DNA of 64,000 nucleotides from Nostoc sp. XA010 (GCF_020829625.1 NZ_JAIVFX010000027.1:25737-89736), one strand, 5' to 3'; positions 1-9,214 are shown, counted from the first letter of the stretch. Program-made: numbers and translations. The notes: generated from the sequence alone by a model not told the origin.

Positions 1-199
1 CCAGCACCAGCCGATTAGCATCAGGGCCAATTAAATAAGCACGTTTACGCCCCATGACGCTCGTCTTAAAAACTGAACCATACTGCTGGAATCGTCGCCA
101 CAAATACAACTCTGAATCCTGAAATATTTCCAAAGTCTCCCCCAAGAGGGGTAAGCCATAGCTACCAGGCATTTCCTCGGCGGATTTTAGCTGTCGCAT
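1..199 (-). CDS. Cytochrome P450, N-terminal part (runs off window)
   Basis: Reading the minus strand from an ATG at 197-199 gives an open frame to the window edge. It begins MRQLKSAEEMPGSYGLP and continues with a LGETLEIF segment, then QYGSVFKTSVMG and a LIGPDANRLVL segment. The proline-rich start and the 'G-x-P-L-L-G-E-T' block followed by 'YG-x-V-F-K' are the usual entry region of class I P450 monooxygenases, closest in feel to the cyanobacterial CYP120 group. Only about 66 residues are visible, so the heme-binding cysteine and substrate class cannot be judged. It is divergent from the TetR gene starting near 365, a common arrangement for a regulator and its target (inference). Confidence 0.75.
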   Translation of the reverse strand, partial: MRQLKSAEEMPGSYGLPLLGETLEIFQDSELYLWRRFQQYGSVFKTSVMGRKRAYLIGPDANRLVL

Positions 200-364
200 A
201 TTTGAGTACCTCCAGCAGTAATTAGCTACAGTATCTACTTAATTGTAAAGCGCAGTTAGGTTTTGCAAATCTAAATTACCACTGGCGGTAGAGTTTTTCT
301 GCATAGAACATAATCTCTTCATTTGGCAATCTAATTTTTGGTTTTTGCCGAGGATACGCCTCAG

Positions 365-973
365 GTGCGCGATGCAGAAGCGACGAAAAAGCAGATTCTT
401 GATGCGGCGGAAGCGGAGTTTGCCAGAAATGGACTTAGTGGGGCGCGGACAGAAGCGATCGCTAGAGGTGCAGGTGTCACCAAAGCGATGATTTACTACT
501 ACTTCCAGAGCAAGGAAGGACTATATGAAGCTGTTCTGCAACGTCCGGCGGTGGAGATGCACGAAGGGTTTGAGCAGCTAAATTTGGATCAGTTCCCACC
601 AGAGGAGGCATTGAAGGTACTTGTCAAAGGAGCGATCGCTTATGAAGCTGCTCACCCGCACAGAGGAATGCTTTGGTTTCAAGAAGCAAACCAAAATCAG
701 GGAAAGTATTTCAAACAGGGGAATTGGCAAGAGAATTTTAGCTATCTCATCAAGATTTTAGAACGGGGGATGGCTGAAGGTTGTTTCCGTAAGATCGATC
801 CATTTCTCACCACCCTACATATTATTGGGGTTTGTAATTTATACTTCAACGCTTACGAAAACATCAAGCATACTAAACCCGATTTGCAATTACTGAGTCC
901 AGAAATGATTGAGCAGCATACTCAAGCAGCAGTTAATTTTATTTTGGCTGGTGTGCGACGTACTGAAGATTAG
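365..973 (+). CDS. TetR/AcrR family transcriptional regulator
   Basis: The N-terminal helix-turn-helix is clear: ATKKQILDAAEAEFARNGL, then ARTEAIARGAGVTKAMIYYYF, the classic TetR DNA-binding block. The rest is an all-helical ligand/dimer domain of normal size (about 200 residues in total). A TTG at 338 is possible but has no ribosome site. I prefer the GTG at 365, which has GAGGA at 350-354. It faces away from the P450 at 1-199 with about 165 bp between them, so it may control the P450 and itself. The ligand cannot be inferred. Confidence 0.85.
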   Translation: MRDAEATKKQILDAAEAEFARNGLSGARTEAIARGAGVTKAMIYYYFQSKEGLYEAVLQRPAVEMHEGFEQLNLDQFPPEEALKVLVKGAIAYEAAHPHRGMLWFQEANQNQGKYFKQGNWQENFSYLIKILERGMAEGCFRKIDPFLTTLHIIGVCNLYFNAYENIKHTKPDLQLLSPEMIEQHTQAAVNFILAGVRRTED

Positions 974-1099
974 AGATTTAATATCGATCGCTTCTCTCCT
1001 AGTACTGTTCGGTTAAGCTTGGTTGAGGCAAGCACGGGGAGAGAAGAATGACTGAACATATACCCTCTTGCCTCCCCTGCTTATCCGAACCGTATTGGC

Positions 1100-1138
1100 T
1101 TCTCTGCCAGAGGTTTAGCCGATGCTTCGAGCGATCGC
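1100..1138. repeat. 39-bp dispersed repeat, copy A (HIP1-ended)
   Basis: This stretch upstream of the FG-GAP gene matches positions 5004-5042 at 36 of 39 bases by my alignment. It carries the core CCAGAGGTTTAGCCGATGC and ends in GCGATCGC. The second copy lies inside the HD phosphodiesterase gene. The region 1149-1225 also holds two copies of GAGTTCCAAAC, a motif that recurs at 4273-4283 just after the gene. Confidence 0.7.
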
Positions 1139-1253
1139 GTTGTCACAATTCGTACCAAATTCCGAGTTCCAAACAACCGAAGTTAAAGCTCAGAACACCA
1201 AACTTCGAGTTCCAAACATCAAAATTTTACTTTTCAAACAAAAGGACGAACTC

Positions 1254-4250
1254 ATGGCAAATTCAGTTTTCAACTTATCTAACCTCAACGGCACGTCGGG
1301 ATTTGCCATCAACGGCATCAATCCAGATGACCGTTCAGGCAACTCTATTAGCAGTGCCGGAGACATCAACGGTGACGGTCTAGACGACCTGATCATTGGG
1401 GCACCCTTTGCCGAACCCAACGGCAACTCCTCAGGGCAAACCTACGTGGTGTTTGGCAGCAAGGAAAGTTTTGATGCCCAATTCTACCTCTCCACCCTCA
1501 ACGGCACGTCAGGCTTTGCCATCAACGGCATCAATCCAGATGACCGTTCAGGCAACTCTATTAGCAGTGCCGGAGACATCAACGGCGACGGCATTGATGA
1601 CCTGATTATCGGGGCAGATGGTGCTTCCCCCAACGGCATCACCTCAGGGCAAACCTACGTGGTGTTTGGCAGCAAGGAAAATTTTGCTGCCCAATTCAAC
1701 CTCTCCACCCTCAATGGCACTAATGGTTTCACCATCAACGGCATCAATCAATATGACTCCTTAGGCAACTCTGTTAGCAGTGCCGGAGACATCAACGGCG
1801 ACGGTGTTGACGACCTGATTATCGGGGCACCCTTTGCCGAACCCAACGGTACCTCTTCAGGGCAAAGCTATGTGGTGTTTGGTAGTAAAGAAAGTTTTAC
1901 TGCCCAATTCGACCTCACCACCCTCAACGGCACTAATGGTTTCACCATCAACGGTATTAATGAAGAGGACTCCTTAGGCAACTCTGTTAGCAGTGCCGGG
2001 GACATCAACGGCGACGGCATTGACGACCTGATTATTGGGGCACCTTCTGCCGACCCCAACGACATTATCTCAGGGCAAACCTACGTGGTGTTTGGCAGCA
2101 AGGGGGGTTTTGATGCCCAACTCAACCTCTCCACCCTCAACGGCACTAATGGTTTCACCATCAACGGTATCAATGAAGATGACTCTTTAGGCAACTCTGT
2201 TAGCAGTGCCGGAGACATCAACGGCGACGGTATTGACGACCTGATCATTGGGGCACCCTTTGCCGACGGCAACGGCGACAATTCAGGGCAAACCTACGTG
2301 GTGTTTGGCAGCAAGGAAAGTTTTGCTGCCCAATTCAACCTCTCCACCCTCAACGGCACTAATGGTTTCACCATCAACGGCTTCAATAAAGGTGACGGCT
2401 TCTTCAGCAGTTTTGTCAGCAGTGCCGGAGATATCAACGGCGACAGCATTGATGACCTGATTATCGCAGCACCCTTTGCCGACCCCAACGGCACCAATTC
2501 AGGGCAAAGCTACGTGGTGTTTGGCAGAAAAGAGGGTTTTGGTGCCCAACTCAACCTCTTCAACCTCAACGGCACAAATGGCTTTGCCATCAACGGTATC
2601 AATTCAGATGACCGTTCCGGCTACTCTCTTAGCAGTGCCGGAGATATCAACGGCGACGGTATTGATGACTTGATTATCGCAGCACCCTTTGCCGACCCCA
2701 ACGACATTAGCTCAGGGCAAACCTATGTCGTGTTTGGCAACCGCACCCCCGTTCTCGACCTCAACGGCAACTCAGAGGGTATTGATTTTAGCACTACCTT
2801 TAGCGGTACTCCCGTCTCCATCATCGATAGCAACTTCACCCTCGGCGACAATGGCAGTACCCTAGCTGGTGCCACCATCACCATTACCAATCTCTTGAAT
2901 GGCGCAACCGAGAGTCTCAATGCCACTGCCATCGGCAACATCACCTCTACCTACAACCCCATTACAGGCGCTCTCACTCTTAGTGGTACGGATACCATTG
3001 CCAATTATCGACAAGTCCTCAGCAGCGTTACCTACAACAGTACAGCTACCACTGTTAACACCACAATTGAGTTTGTCGTCGATGACGGCCAAGATGTGAG
3101 TAACACCAGTGCAGTAGCAACCACCACTTTGGGTAGTGTCCAGAAATTGATCACGGGCACGCCTGATGCAGATATCCTCATCGGCACATTCAACAACAAT
3201 GTCATCGAGGGCAAAGCTGGTAACGACAAGCTCACTGGTAGTGGTGGTCGAGACACATTCATCTTCTCAAGAGGCGATGGCATCGACACCATAACCGACT
3301 TTGGCGGCGTAGGTACCGTAGGTATTGATTCAAATTCATCAACGGCGGCAATTGCTGAAGTTGATACTTTAAATCCATCAACGGCGGTAATTGCTGAAGT
3401 TGATACCTTGGATTTTACTAGATTAGGATTGACTGCTAAAAATCTGCAATTAAATCAAAATGGCAACAATCTAGAACTCACTTTTGAAAATACAAGCAAT
3501 ACCAAAATCATTCTAGAAAACTTCCAGTTAGAAAAGCTGAATAATTTACCAGCATCTGATGTCAGCCCAGCTATTGGCAATATCCTGTTTGACAACCAGA
3601 GAGGCATCGTTGACAGTTTTGATGTCTTCGATGCCAACTCCACTCAAACTGAGCTATTTAACCCGACGAACATCGTTACATTCCTCAATGACCTTAACAA
3701 TAACATTACGGGTTTTAAAGACTCCGGCGATGTGATTAATGGTCAGGGAGGTGATGACATCATCAACGGCAATAGTGGCAATGATTTGCTACGGGGTGGA
3801 ACTGGTAATGATACCCTCATCGGTGGTGCTGGCGATGATACTCTGGTTGGCGGTGCTGGCAATGACGTACTCATAGGTGGTGAGGGTGTTGACAGATTCC
3901 TTTACAATACCGATGCTCCTTTTAACAGTACTGATGTTGGTCTAGATAGCATTAGTGGGTTCTACAGTGGATTTTTTGCAGCCACTACACAAAGTGACAA
4001 GATTGTACTGGATAAGGCTACCTTTAATACAATTACTTCTGTTGCGGGAATAGGTTTTAGTAACGAGAGTGATTTTGAAATCACTTCTTCTGCGGGGACT
4101 AGCACGGCGACAATTGTCTACGATGCTGTGAGTGGGCAGTTGTTCTACAACGAAAATGGCAGCACGGCTGGTTTCGGCACCGGTGGTCTATTTGTGACTC
4201 TAACTGGTGCGCCAATTCTCAAGGCATCTGATTTTATTATCCAAGCGTAG
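1254..4250 (+). CDS. Secreted FG-GAP (seven repeats) / RTX calcium-binding protein
   Basis: The frame is open from 1122, but the ATG at 1254 has AAAGGA seven bases upstream and begins MANSVFNLSNLNG, giving 998 residues. Residues about 5-500 are seven near-identical 71-residue FG-GAP repeats, each with the calcium loop DINGDGxDDLIIGAP. Seven copies fit an integrin-like seven-bladed propeller. Next is a cadherin-like adhesin domain (about 500-630), starting near TPVLDLNGN. A first RTX patch (TPDADILIGT) and a second run of GGxGxDxLxGG nonapeptides (about 830-880) follow, then a C-terminal tail typical of type I secreted proteins. No N-terminal signal peptide is seen, consistent with type I export. 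A 39-bp unit is duplicated at 3332-3409. A surface or adhesion role is likely; the partner is unknown. Confidence 0.85.
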   Translation: MANSVFNLSNLNGTSGFAINGINPDDRSGNSISSAGDINGDGLDDLIIGAPFAEPNGNSSGQTYVVFGSKESFDAQFYLSTLNGTSGFAINGINPDDRSGNSISSAGDINGDGIDDLIIGADGASPNGITSGQTYVVFGSKENFAAQFNLSTLNGTNGFTINGINQYDSLGNSVSSAGDINGDGVDDLIIGAPFAEPNGTSSGQSYVVFGSKESFTAQFDLTTLNGTNGFTINGINEEDSLGNSVSSAGDINGDGIDDLIIGAPSADPNDIISGQTYVVFGSKGGFDAQLNLSTLNGTNGFTINGINEDDSLGNSVSSAGDINGDGIDDLIIGAPFADGNGDNSGQTYVVFGSKESFAAQFNLSTLNGTNGFTINGFNKGDGFFSSFVSSAGDINGDSIDDLIIAAPFADPNGTNSGQSYVVFGRKEGFGAQLNLFNLNGTNGFAINGINSDDRSGYSLSSAGDINGDGIDDLIIAAPFADPNDISSGQTYVVFGNRTPVLDLNGNSEGIDFSTTFSGTPVSIIDSNFTLGDNGSTLAGATITITNLLNGATESLNATAIGNITSTYNPITGALTLSGTDTIANYRQVLSSVTYNSTATTVNTTIEFVVDDGQDVSNTSAVATTTLGSVQKLITGTPDADILIGTFNNNVIEGKAGNDKLTGSGGRDTFIFSRGDGIDTITDFGGVGTVGIDSNSSTAAIAEVDTLNPSTAVIAEVDTLDFTRLGLTAKNLQLNQNGNNLELTFENTSNTKIILENFQLEKLNNLPASDVSPAIGNILFDNQRGIVDSFDVFDANSTQTELFNPTNIVTFLNDLNNNITGFKDSGDVINGQGGDDIINGNSGNDLLRGGTGNDTLIGGAGDDTLVGGAGNDVLIGGEGVDRFLYNTDAPFNSTDVGLDSISGFYSGFFAATTQSDKIVLDKATFNTITSVAGIGFSNESDFEITSSAGTSTATIVYDAVSGQLFYNENGSTAGFGTGGLFVTLTGAPILKASDFIIQA
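1282..2772 (+). repeat. Seven tandem 213-bp coding repeats
   Basis: The FG-GAP units recur about every 213-216 bp, starting near 1282, 1495, 1708, 1921, 2134, 2347 and 2563. Some neighbours are almost identical at the nucleotide level, for example the segment ATCAATCCAGATGACCGTTC in units 1 and 2. This indicates recent duplication or gene conversion within the array. Confidence 0.85.
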
Positions 4251-4293
4251 TTCGCTTGGAACAACAAACTTTGAGTTCCAAACACCAAACGAC

Positions 4294-4515
4294 TCTGACT
4301 TTTCACGGGATCTGGAAAACCTCTGTTTTTGCAGGAGAGAGGCTTTGAATTCTCCCCCTTGCTTACCCTACGGTGTACATACAAGGTAAAAAAACATCGA
4401 TGCAACAAAGGTGCAGGTCAAAAGACTTGTGTGTACACCGTAGCTTCCTTACCAGGGAAGGGGGTTGGGGGATTAGGTTTCGCGTTAGTTTTTCCAGATA
4501 ACGTGAAAAGTCAGA
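4294..4515. mobile_element. MITE-like element, about 222 bp, with long terminal inverted repeats
   Basis: The left end begins TCTGACTTTTCACGGGATC and the reverse complement of the right end begins TCTGACTTTTCACGTTATC; both continue TGGAAAA. Inside lies a second inverted pair, CTACGGTGTACATACAAG (about 4370-4387) against CTTGTGTGTACACCGTAG (about 4426-4443). No transposase frame fits inside, so it would be non-autonomous. It sits directly after the FG-GAP gene and may also act as a terminator. Confidence 0.6.
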
Positions 4516-4566
4516 AACGAGATTAAAGCTAAATACAGCATTTCATTAATTTGTAACGAATTAAAT

Positions 4567-4734
4567 CTGACAATGCCAATGCATCGACTGACAATGCCAA
4601 CGCATCGACTGACAATGCCAACGCATCGGCTGACAATGCCAACGCATCAACTGACAATGCCAACGCATCGACTGACAACGCCAATGCATCGGCTGACAAT
4701 GGCAACGCATAGACTAACAATGGCAATGCGTCCC
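4567..4734. repeat. 21-bp tandem repeat array, 8 copies
   Basis: Eight head-to-tail copies of a unit close to CTGACAATGCCAACGCATCG plus one base. Each unit holds the dyad ATGC-CAAC-GCAT. The array lies between the convergent FG-GAP and HD genes. Because 21 is divisible by three, open frames with heptad-like peptides run through it on both strands; I regard these as artefacts. Confidence 0.9.
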
Positions 4735-4786
4735 CTTGCATTAAAAACGCTACAATTATTACGCAAAGCTGTACTAAGTTTCTTAA

Positions 4787-7468
4787 TTACGAATTTCGCA
4801 CAGCACCATTAGCCTTCAACTTAGGATAAGCAATCCGTTTGTGATGAAATTGCTGCCAAACATCTACAAATATCTGGGCAATTTTTGACATTTCTTCTCG
4901 TGTTAATCCTGAATCTACGAGTTGATTGTCTTGCCATTTGGCACGCAGAATATTATTTAGCATAGTTAAAGCTTGTTCAGTCGAAACATCTTTAAGCGAT
5001 CGCTTTTCTCCCAGAGGTTTAGCCGATGCTTCAAGCGATCGCAGCGCTGCTTCGCAAGAATCTGCTAACATGACAATTCCTGTTTCCCGTGATTGAGGAA
5101 TCGGGCCATCGTAACGAAAATCTGCATCGTCTACTGTTAAACTTGGATCTGCCTGCGCCATTTGCTGGGCTTGATGATGGAAATAGGCAATCAGCATCGT
5201 TCCCTGATGCTCTGGAATAAAAGCTTGAATTGCTGTCGGCAAAAGGTGTTTACGCGCCATCACTAACCCTTCCGTTACGTGCTTTTTGATAATTTCTGCA
5301 CTCTTCCAAGGATCTTTAATCTCTGTATCATGTTTATTCGGCCCTCCCATTTGATTTTCAATAAATCCAAGAGGGTCGTGCATTTTGCCAATATCGTGAT
5401 ATAGTGTGCCAGCCCTGACTAGTTCAACATTGCATCCTAGTTGTTTGGCAGCAGCTTCGGCAAGGGTAGCGACAAGCAGCGTATGTTGAAAAGTTCCAGG
5501 AGTTTCAGTAGCGAGTCGTTTTAATAAAGGGCGGTTAGGGTTCGCCAGTTCCGCTAAACGGATTGGGGTAACTAAATCGAAAACTTTTTCTAGATAAGGA
5601 CTCAAGCCTAAAGCTACAACACTCCAGCCTAAACCGGATAAAGCAAACAATCCGGCTTCTCGGAGGACGAGATACCAAGTTGAACCAAATGCTTGACCAA
5701 TTAAGATTTTAACAACCAGATAAATACTGCCCTGAGTTAAAGCGATCGCAACACCTAATAATGCTAATTCTTCACGCGATCGCAATCGTTGCGCTATGTA
5801 ACTACCTAATATTCCTCCCCCTACACAAGCTAAAAGCGCAGCCTTGCTTATATCCAAGCTAATAGCTAATATTGGCAACAGCAGTCCGACAACTGTTAAC
5901 GCCAAAGTGGGGCCGTAAAAGCTTCCCAACAATAAACCAAGGGCACTCCAGGTGGTATAAGGCAATCCCATCGTTACCAATGCTGGCACACTCAAAGTCA
6001 GCAATAACACCAATAGGCGATCGCGTTGTCGCAATTCGTAATTGACATGCCGTTCTACCCAGACAAAAATACCAATGGCGATCGCAATTACACCTGCTAA
6101 CTTCACTAACTCGCGCCATTTTACCTCGCGGCGAACCAGGTGATAATGCTCCAGCACCTTAAAGTTCCATGCAGTAATCTGCGCTCCTTTTCTGACAATC
6201 ACCTCACCATACCGTACCTTCACCATCACGGGTGGCACCCCAGCAGCAGCCTTTTGAGCGTTTTCTCTGGTTTGTTCTTCATCTTTTTGCAGATTCGGCT
6301 TGAGTACAGCTAACAAAAGCTTCTTTGCTAAAGATTCGGCGGATTCTGGTACAAAGGACTGCAATTGTAAACTCACCGCATCCTGTAAGATATTTTTTGG
6401 CAGTCCTTGTGGGATACCTTGGGTGAGAATCCGCTCTGCACTCTGATGAATTCCCATTTGTGTTTTTCCCCACTCCTCATCTGACAAATTCAAAAGTAGG
6501 GATTCCTCATATACTGCTTCTGGGGTAACAGTCTCTAACTGTAAAAGTTTGGCAGTGGCTTGGGTGTATCTTTGCCGTGCTTGGGAAATTTGGGAAATCA
6601 CTAAAGACAAGTTTTTCTTAGAAGTGAGGCGGTAAGATTCTAGTTCTGCCACTGCTTGAGTAAAGTCAGTGTTTTGAGAAAAATCAACAGGCTTTGTCTT
6701 CTGTGGCGTTGGTGTTGTGCGCCGTTGGTGTTCCTGATTGGGTGCGGATGAGGCGGTGGTTTGTCCTGTTCCTTTCTGATGCTGATTTTTAGTATTTTCT
6801 ACAGCTATTAGCAGTGCTTGCCATTCCGAATCAGGACAAGAGCGGAGGTAACGCTGGGTAGAGATGGACAAAACTAGAGGATCAAAAAAAGGAAAAGCTC
6901 CAGCAACGGCGCGAATTTCGTTGCCATCATCTAGAAGTCGTTGCAAATTTTCGTTGATTTGCTCGTTCATTGGCACATTAATCATCAACACCTGTAAGGA
7001 TGTTTGACTAACGGCTTGGCGCTGTGATTCTGTTTTTTTCTGATCTTCGATGTTAGCTGTGTAAGGCGCAGTTATTGTTTGGGGCGCGGGATTTCCTACT
7101 TGAATTTGAGTCTGGTTGTATAATTTATGCCCTATAACGCCAGTGAGGGACACTAGAGCGATCGCTAAAATTACCAAGGAACGCTGTTCATGTACCCAAT
7201 CTAAAGCAACTGTATAAATAGTACTCTTAGTTTTGACCGATTTTGTTTTTGACTGGAGCGCTCTTTCTTGTTTTCGGCGCTCGCTTTTATCGTTAGTTTT
7301 TGATAAAAATAGAATTATATTCTTAAGCACAGTCCTTAGAAGTTCCCTTCTATGGGTTTTGCTATTGGGACTTCTCATTAACTTTCCCTTACGGCGTAGT
7401 CCTTTGTACTGTCGCCGCCAGTTAGTCAATTGCTGGGTTAAGAACTGCAAAAATTGCTTTATTTTCAT
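4787..7468 (-). CDS. 7TMR-HD family membrane phosphodiesterase (PgpH/YqfF-like)
   Basis: About 893 residues from the ATG at 7468; a TTG at 7504 would add 12 residues but is less likely. The order is a basic cytoplasmic start, one membrane helix (SLVILAIALVSLTGVIGH), a large extracytoplasmic 7TMR-HDED region, and a block of about seven membrane helices beginning KLAGVIAIAIGIFVWVE. A C-terminal HD domain follows, with LYHDIGKM near residue 690 and the downstream HHQ/D residues expected for metal binding. PgpH-type proteins of Firmicutes hydrolyse cyclic di-AMP; that function is transferred by family only. A 13-residue stretch, LEASAKPLGEKRS, near residue 810 looks inserted (see the repeat at 4994-5042). 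Confidence 0.85.
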   Translation of the reverse strand: MKIKQFLQFLTQQLTNWRRQYKGLRRKGKLMRSPNSKTHRRELLRTVLKNIILFLSKTNDKSERRKQERALQSKTKSVKTKSTIYTVALDWVHEQRSLVILAIALVSLTGVIGHKLYNQTQIQVGNPAPQTITAPYTANIEDQKKTESQRQAVSQTSLQVLMINVPMNEQINENLQRLLDDGNEIRAVAGAFPFFDPLVLSISTQRYLRSCPDSEWQALLIAVENTKNQHQKGTGQTTASSAPNQEHQRRTTPTPQKTKPVDFSQNTDFTQAVAELESYRLTSKKNLSLVISQISQARQRYTQATAKLLQLETVTPEAVYEESLLLNLSDEEWGKTQMGIHQSAERILTQGIPQGLPKNILQDAVSLQLQSFVPESAESLAKKLLLAVLKPNLQKDEEQTRENAQKAAAGVPPVMVKVRYGEVIVRKGAQITAWNFKVLEHYHLVRREVKWRELVKLAGVIAIAIGIFVWVERHVNYELRQRDRLLVLLLTLSVPALVTMGLPYTTWSALGLLLGSFYGPTLALTVVGLLLPILAISLDISKAALLACVGGGILGSYIAQRLRSREELALLGVAIALTQGSIYLVVKILIGQAFGSTWYLVLREAGLFALSGLGWSVVALGLSPYLEKVFDLVTPIRLAELANPNRPLLKRLATETPGTFQHTLLVATLAEAAAKQLGCNVELVRAGTLYHDIGKMHDPLGFIENQMGGPNKHDTEIKDPWKSAEIIKKHVTEGLVMARKHLLPTAIQAFIPEHQGTMLIAYFHHQAQQMAQADPSLTVDDADFRYDGPIPQSRETGIVMLADSCEAALRSLEASAKPLGEKRSLKDVSTEQALTMLNNILRAKWQDNQLVDSGLTREEMSKIAQIFVDVWQQFHHKRIAYPKLKANGAVRNS
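4994..5042. repeat. 39-bp repeat insertion flanked by HIP1 direct repeats
   Basis: AAGCGATCGC occurs at 4994-5003 and again at 5033-5042, exactly 39 bp apart. The unit between them matches the intergenic copy at 1100-1138 at 36 of 39 bases. It adds 13 codons in frame to the HD gene. The encoded RSL residues are duplicated on either side of the insert. Confidence 0.75.
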
Positions 7469-7710
7469 TATTTCTGCCTGCAATTGCTGACTTTGATGGT
7501 TCAAAATAAGACAATCATCAGGGAAGTTTGATTAGCGGCTATCGCAACTCCAGTAACGGAGCCTAATTAAAGCTGATTTGCCACAATAGCTACCTACAGA
7601 ATCAGTCCAAAGTTTTTCTGAAAAATTCTAGTATATAAGTTTTTTAGTTTTTGGCTAGATTGGTAGTCTTCAGTGTTTAGTACCTACACAGTTATTCGGT
7701 AAAAATAGGA

Positions 7711-8649
7711 TTAACGCGAGCGAATAACGCGAGGAGCTGCGTAAACTGAAAGCAAATCCACCTCACATTCCTCCTCAGTTAACTCCCTTGGATTTAAGGT
7801 AAGATCATACACTCCCGACCACACCGCCACAAATGCATCCGCCAATTTTAACATTTGGGAAAAGCTAGTTAGTCCCCATCTTGGAGAATTCCTCTGTAAG
7901 AGCAAGACTTGCCAATTTATCGGAATTCCGCCTATACCGTTATATGCTCCTGACAAGGCACCAGTAATTGCACCTGTAGCCTGTAAGTTTAGAGGCGTAG
8001 CATGTTCCATGAAATTGCCATTGTGAGTAGCCTGCAAAACTGCCAGCCGAAAGTCTTCCAAGGTACTCAAAAAGCAGTAGAACGCCATAGCAATAGTGCT
8101 ACTGAGCTGTTCTTCTTTAGCAAACTCAGCTTGCACCCTTGATAATCCTGCCCCTTGCTCTAATAAATCCTGAACTATTAATAATTTTTTTGGTATTGAT
8201 GTCGGCGTTTGCCCGAGAAAAGAAATTGTTTGTGGGATGAGGGTTCGGGGGTTAAGTTTTTCAGTTAAGGCAAGAGCGATCGCATATCCTACTGCTAGCG
8301 TTCCATCCCTTATTATTGGGTCATCCTCCCAGATTTTTAGGACATGCAGCAAGTTTTCCCGAAGCTTAATCGGATTTTCGTGAAAAAAAAGTGCTACTGG
8401 TAGTGTCGCAAGAATTATTTTGATCGATATGTTATCAGTTGCTGCTAAATGAAGAGATTCTTGTTGCTGACGCGCTATCCAATCATCTAAATCTAATCTA
8501 CCAAACACAATCAAACTCTCAGTACCTAGAACCGTCATTCTGCCCAAATCCAGGTAACTCTGAGACTTTATATTACCAGTACCTAAACTTTCTCCCAGGA
8601 ATGCTCCGAGTAAAGTACCTCTAAACCGACTTATAGGAGAGTAACGCAT
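7711..8649 (-). CDS. ADP-ribosylglycohydrolase-like protein
   Basis: 312 residues starting MRYSPISRFRGTLLGAFLGESLG, the glycine-rich opening of the ADP-ribosylglycohydrolase fold. Later segments such as GAITGALSGAYNGIGGIP match the C-terminal glycine-rich part of that fold. The metal-binding aspartate clusters of active enzymes (DDT near the start, DD near the end) are not obvious, so it may be a catalytically diverged member. It ends about 55 bp before the region downstream of the HD gene and could be co-transcribed with it. Assignment is by general pattern; the substrate is unknown. Confidence 0.6.
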   Translation of the reverse strand: MRYSPISRFRGTLLGAFLGESLGTGNIKSQSYLDLGRMTVLGTESLIVFGRLDLDDWIARQQQESLHLAATDNISIKIILATLPVALFFHENPIKLRENLLHVLKIWEDDPIIRDGTLAVGYAIALALTEKLNPRTLIPQTISFLGQTPTSIPKKLLIVQDLLEQGAGLSRVQAEFAKEEQLSSTIAMAFYCFLSTLEDFRLAVLQATHNGNFMEHATPLNLQATGAITGALSGAYNGIGGIPINWQVLLLQRNSPRWGLTSFSQMLKLADAFVAVWSGVYDLTLNPRELTEEECEVDLLSVYAAPRVIRSR

Positions 8650-8742
8650 AAATTATCTAGTTAAAAGCGAGGAGTCAGGAGTTAATGAAATATTGCTAAT
8701 TCCTAACTTTACTACCAACTACCAATTCCTAATTCCTAACTT

Positions 8743-9207
8743 CTAACTCCTAACTCTTAAATGATTCACCAAAGCTTGTAAGCCCAACAAGTAACTTTGT
8801 TCGCCAAAACCACTTATTTGCCCAATCGCTACTGGAGCGATGTACGAATGATGCCGAAAATCTTCCCGACGGTAAATATTACTTAGATGTACTTCGACTG
8901 TGGGCAAGTTAACAGCCGCGATCGCATCTCGCAATGCCACACTTGTGTGGGTATATGCCCCTGCATTAATCAAAATCCCGTGATGTTGTCCTAATGCGGC
9001 ATGAATAGTATCTACCAAAATTCCTTCATGATTTGACTGCACAGAAAAAACTTTCGCCTGTATCTTGAATCCCTCTTCTTCTAACAGGCGGTTAATTTCA
9101 GCTAGAGTCAACGCACCATAGATTCCTGGTTCTCGCTGTCCTAGCAAATTTAAGTTTGGCCCATGCAGCGCCAGAATGCTTAAGGGTTGCAACGTCGAGT
9201 TGAGCAC
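8743..9207 (-). CDS. aroQ: 3-dehydroquinate dehydratase, type II
   Basis: 154 residues from a GTG at 9207. Diagnostic blocks are all present: LALHGPNLNLLGQREPGIYG near the start with the lid arginine and catalytic tyrosine, QSNHEG, ILINAGAYTHTSVALRDA, and VEVHLSNIYRREDFRHHSY with the catalytic histidine region. It converts 3-dehydroquinate to 3-dehydroshikimate in the shikimate pathway, in the cytoplasm. The small ORF at 9215-9355 ends 7 bp upstream and is probably in the same transcript. Downstream (8655-8760) are heptameric CTAACTC/CTAATTC-type short tandem repeats. Confidence 0.95.
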   Translation of the reverse strand: MLNSTLQPLSILALHGPNLNLLGQREPGIYGALTLAEINRLLEEEGFKIQAKVFSVQSNHEGILVDTIHAALGQHHGILINAGAYTHTSVALRDAIAAVNLPTVEVHLSNIYRREDFRHHSYIAPVAIGQISGFGEQSYLLGLQALVNHLRVRS

Positions 9208-9214
9208 TTTGAGA

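Noticed and set aside
1122..1253. Earlier start for the FG-GAP gene
   Set aside because: The 44 extra codons run through a dispersed repeat and GAGTTCCAAAC repeats; ATG 1254 has a good ribosome site.
4529..4812. Heptad-repeat proteins read on both strands of the 4567 array
   Set aside because: Both result from a 21-bp tandem DNA unit without stops; no ribosome site, and similar open frames occur on the two strands at once.
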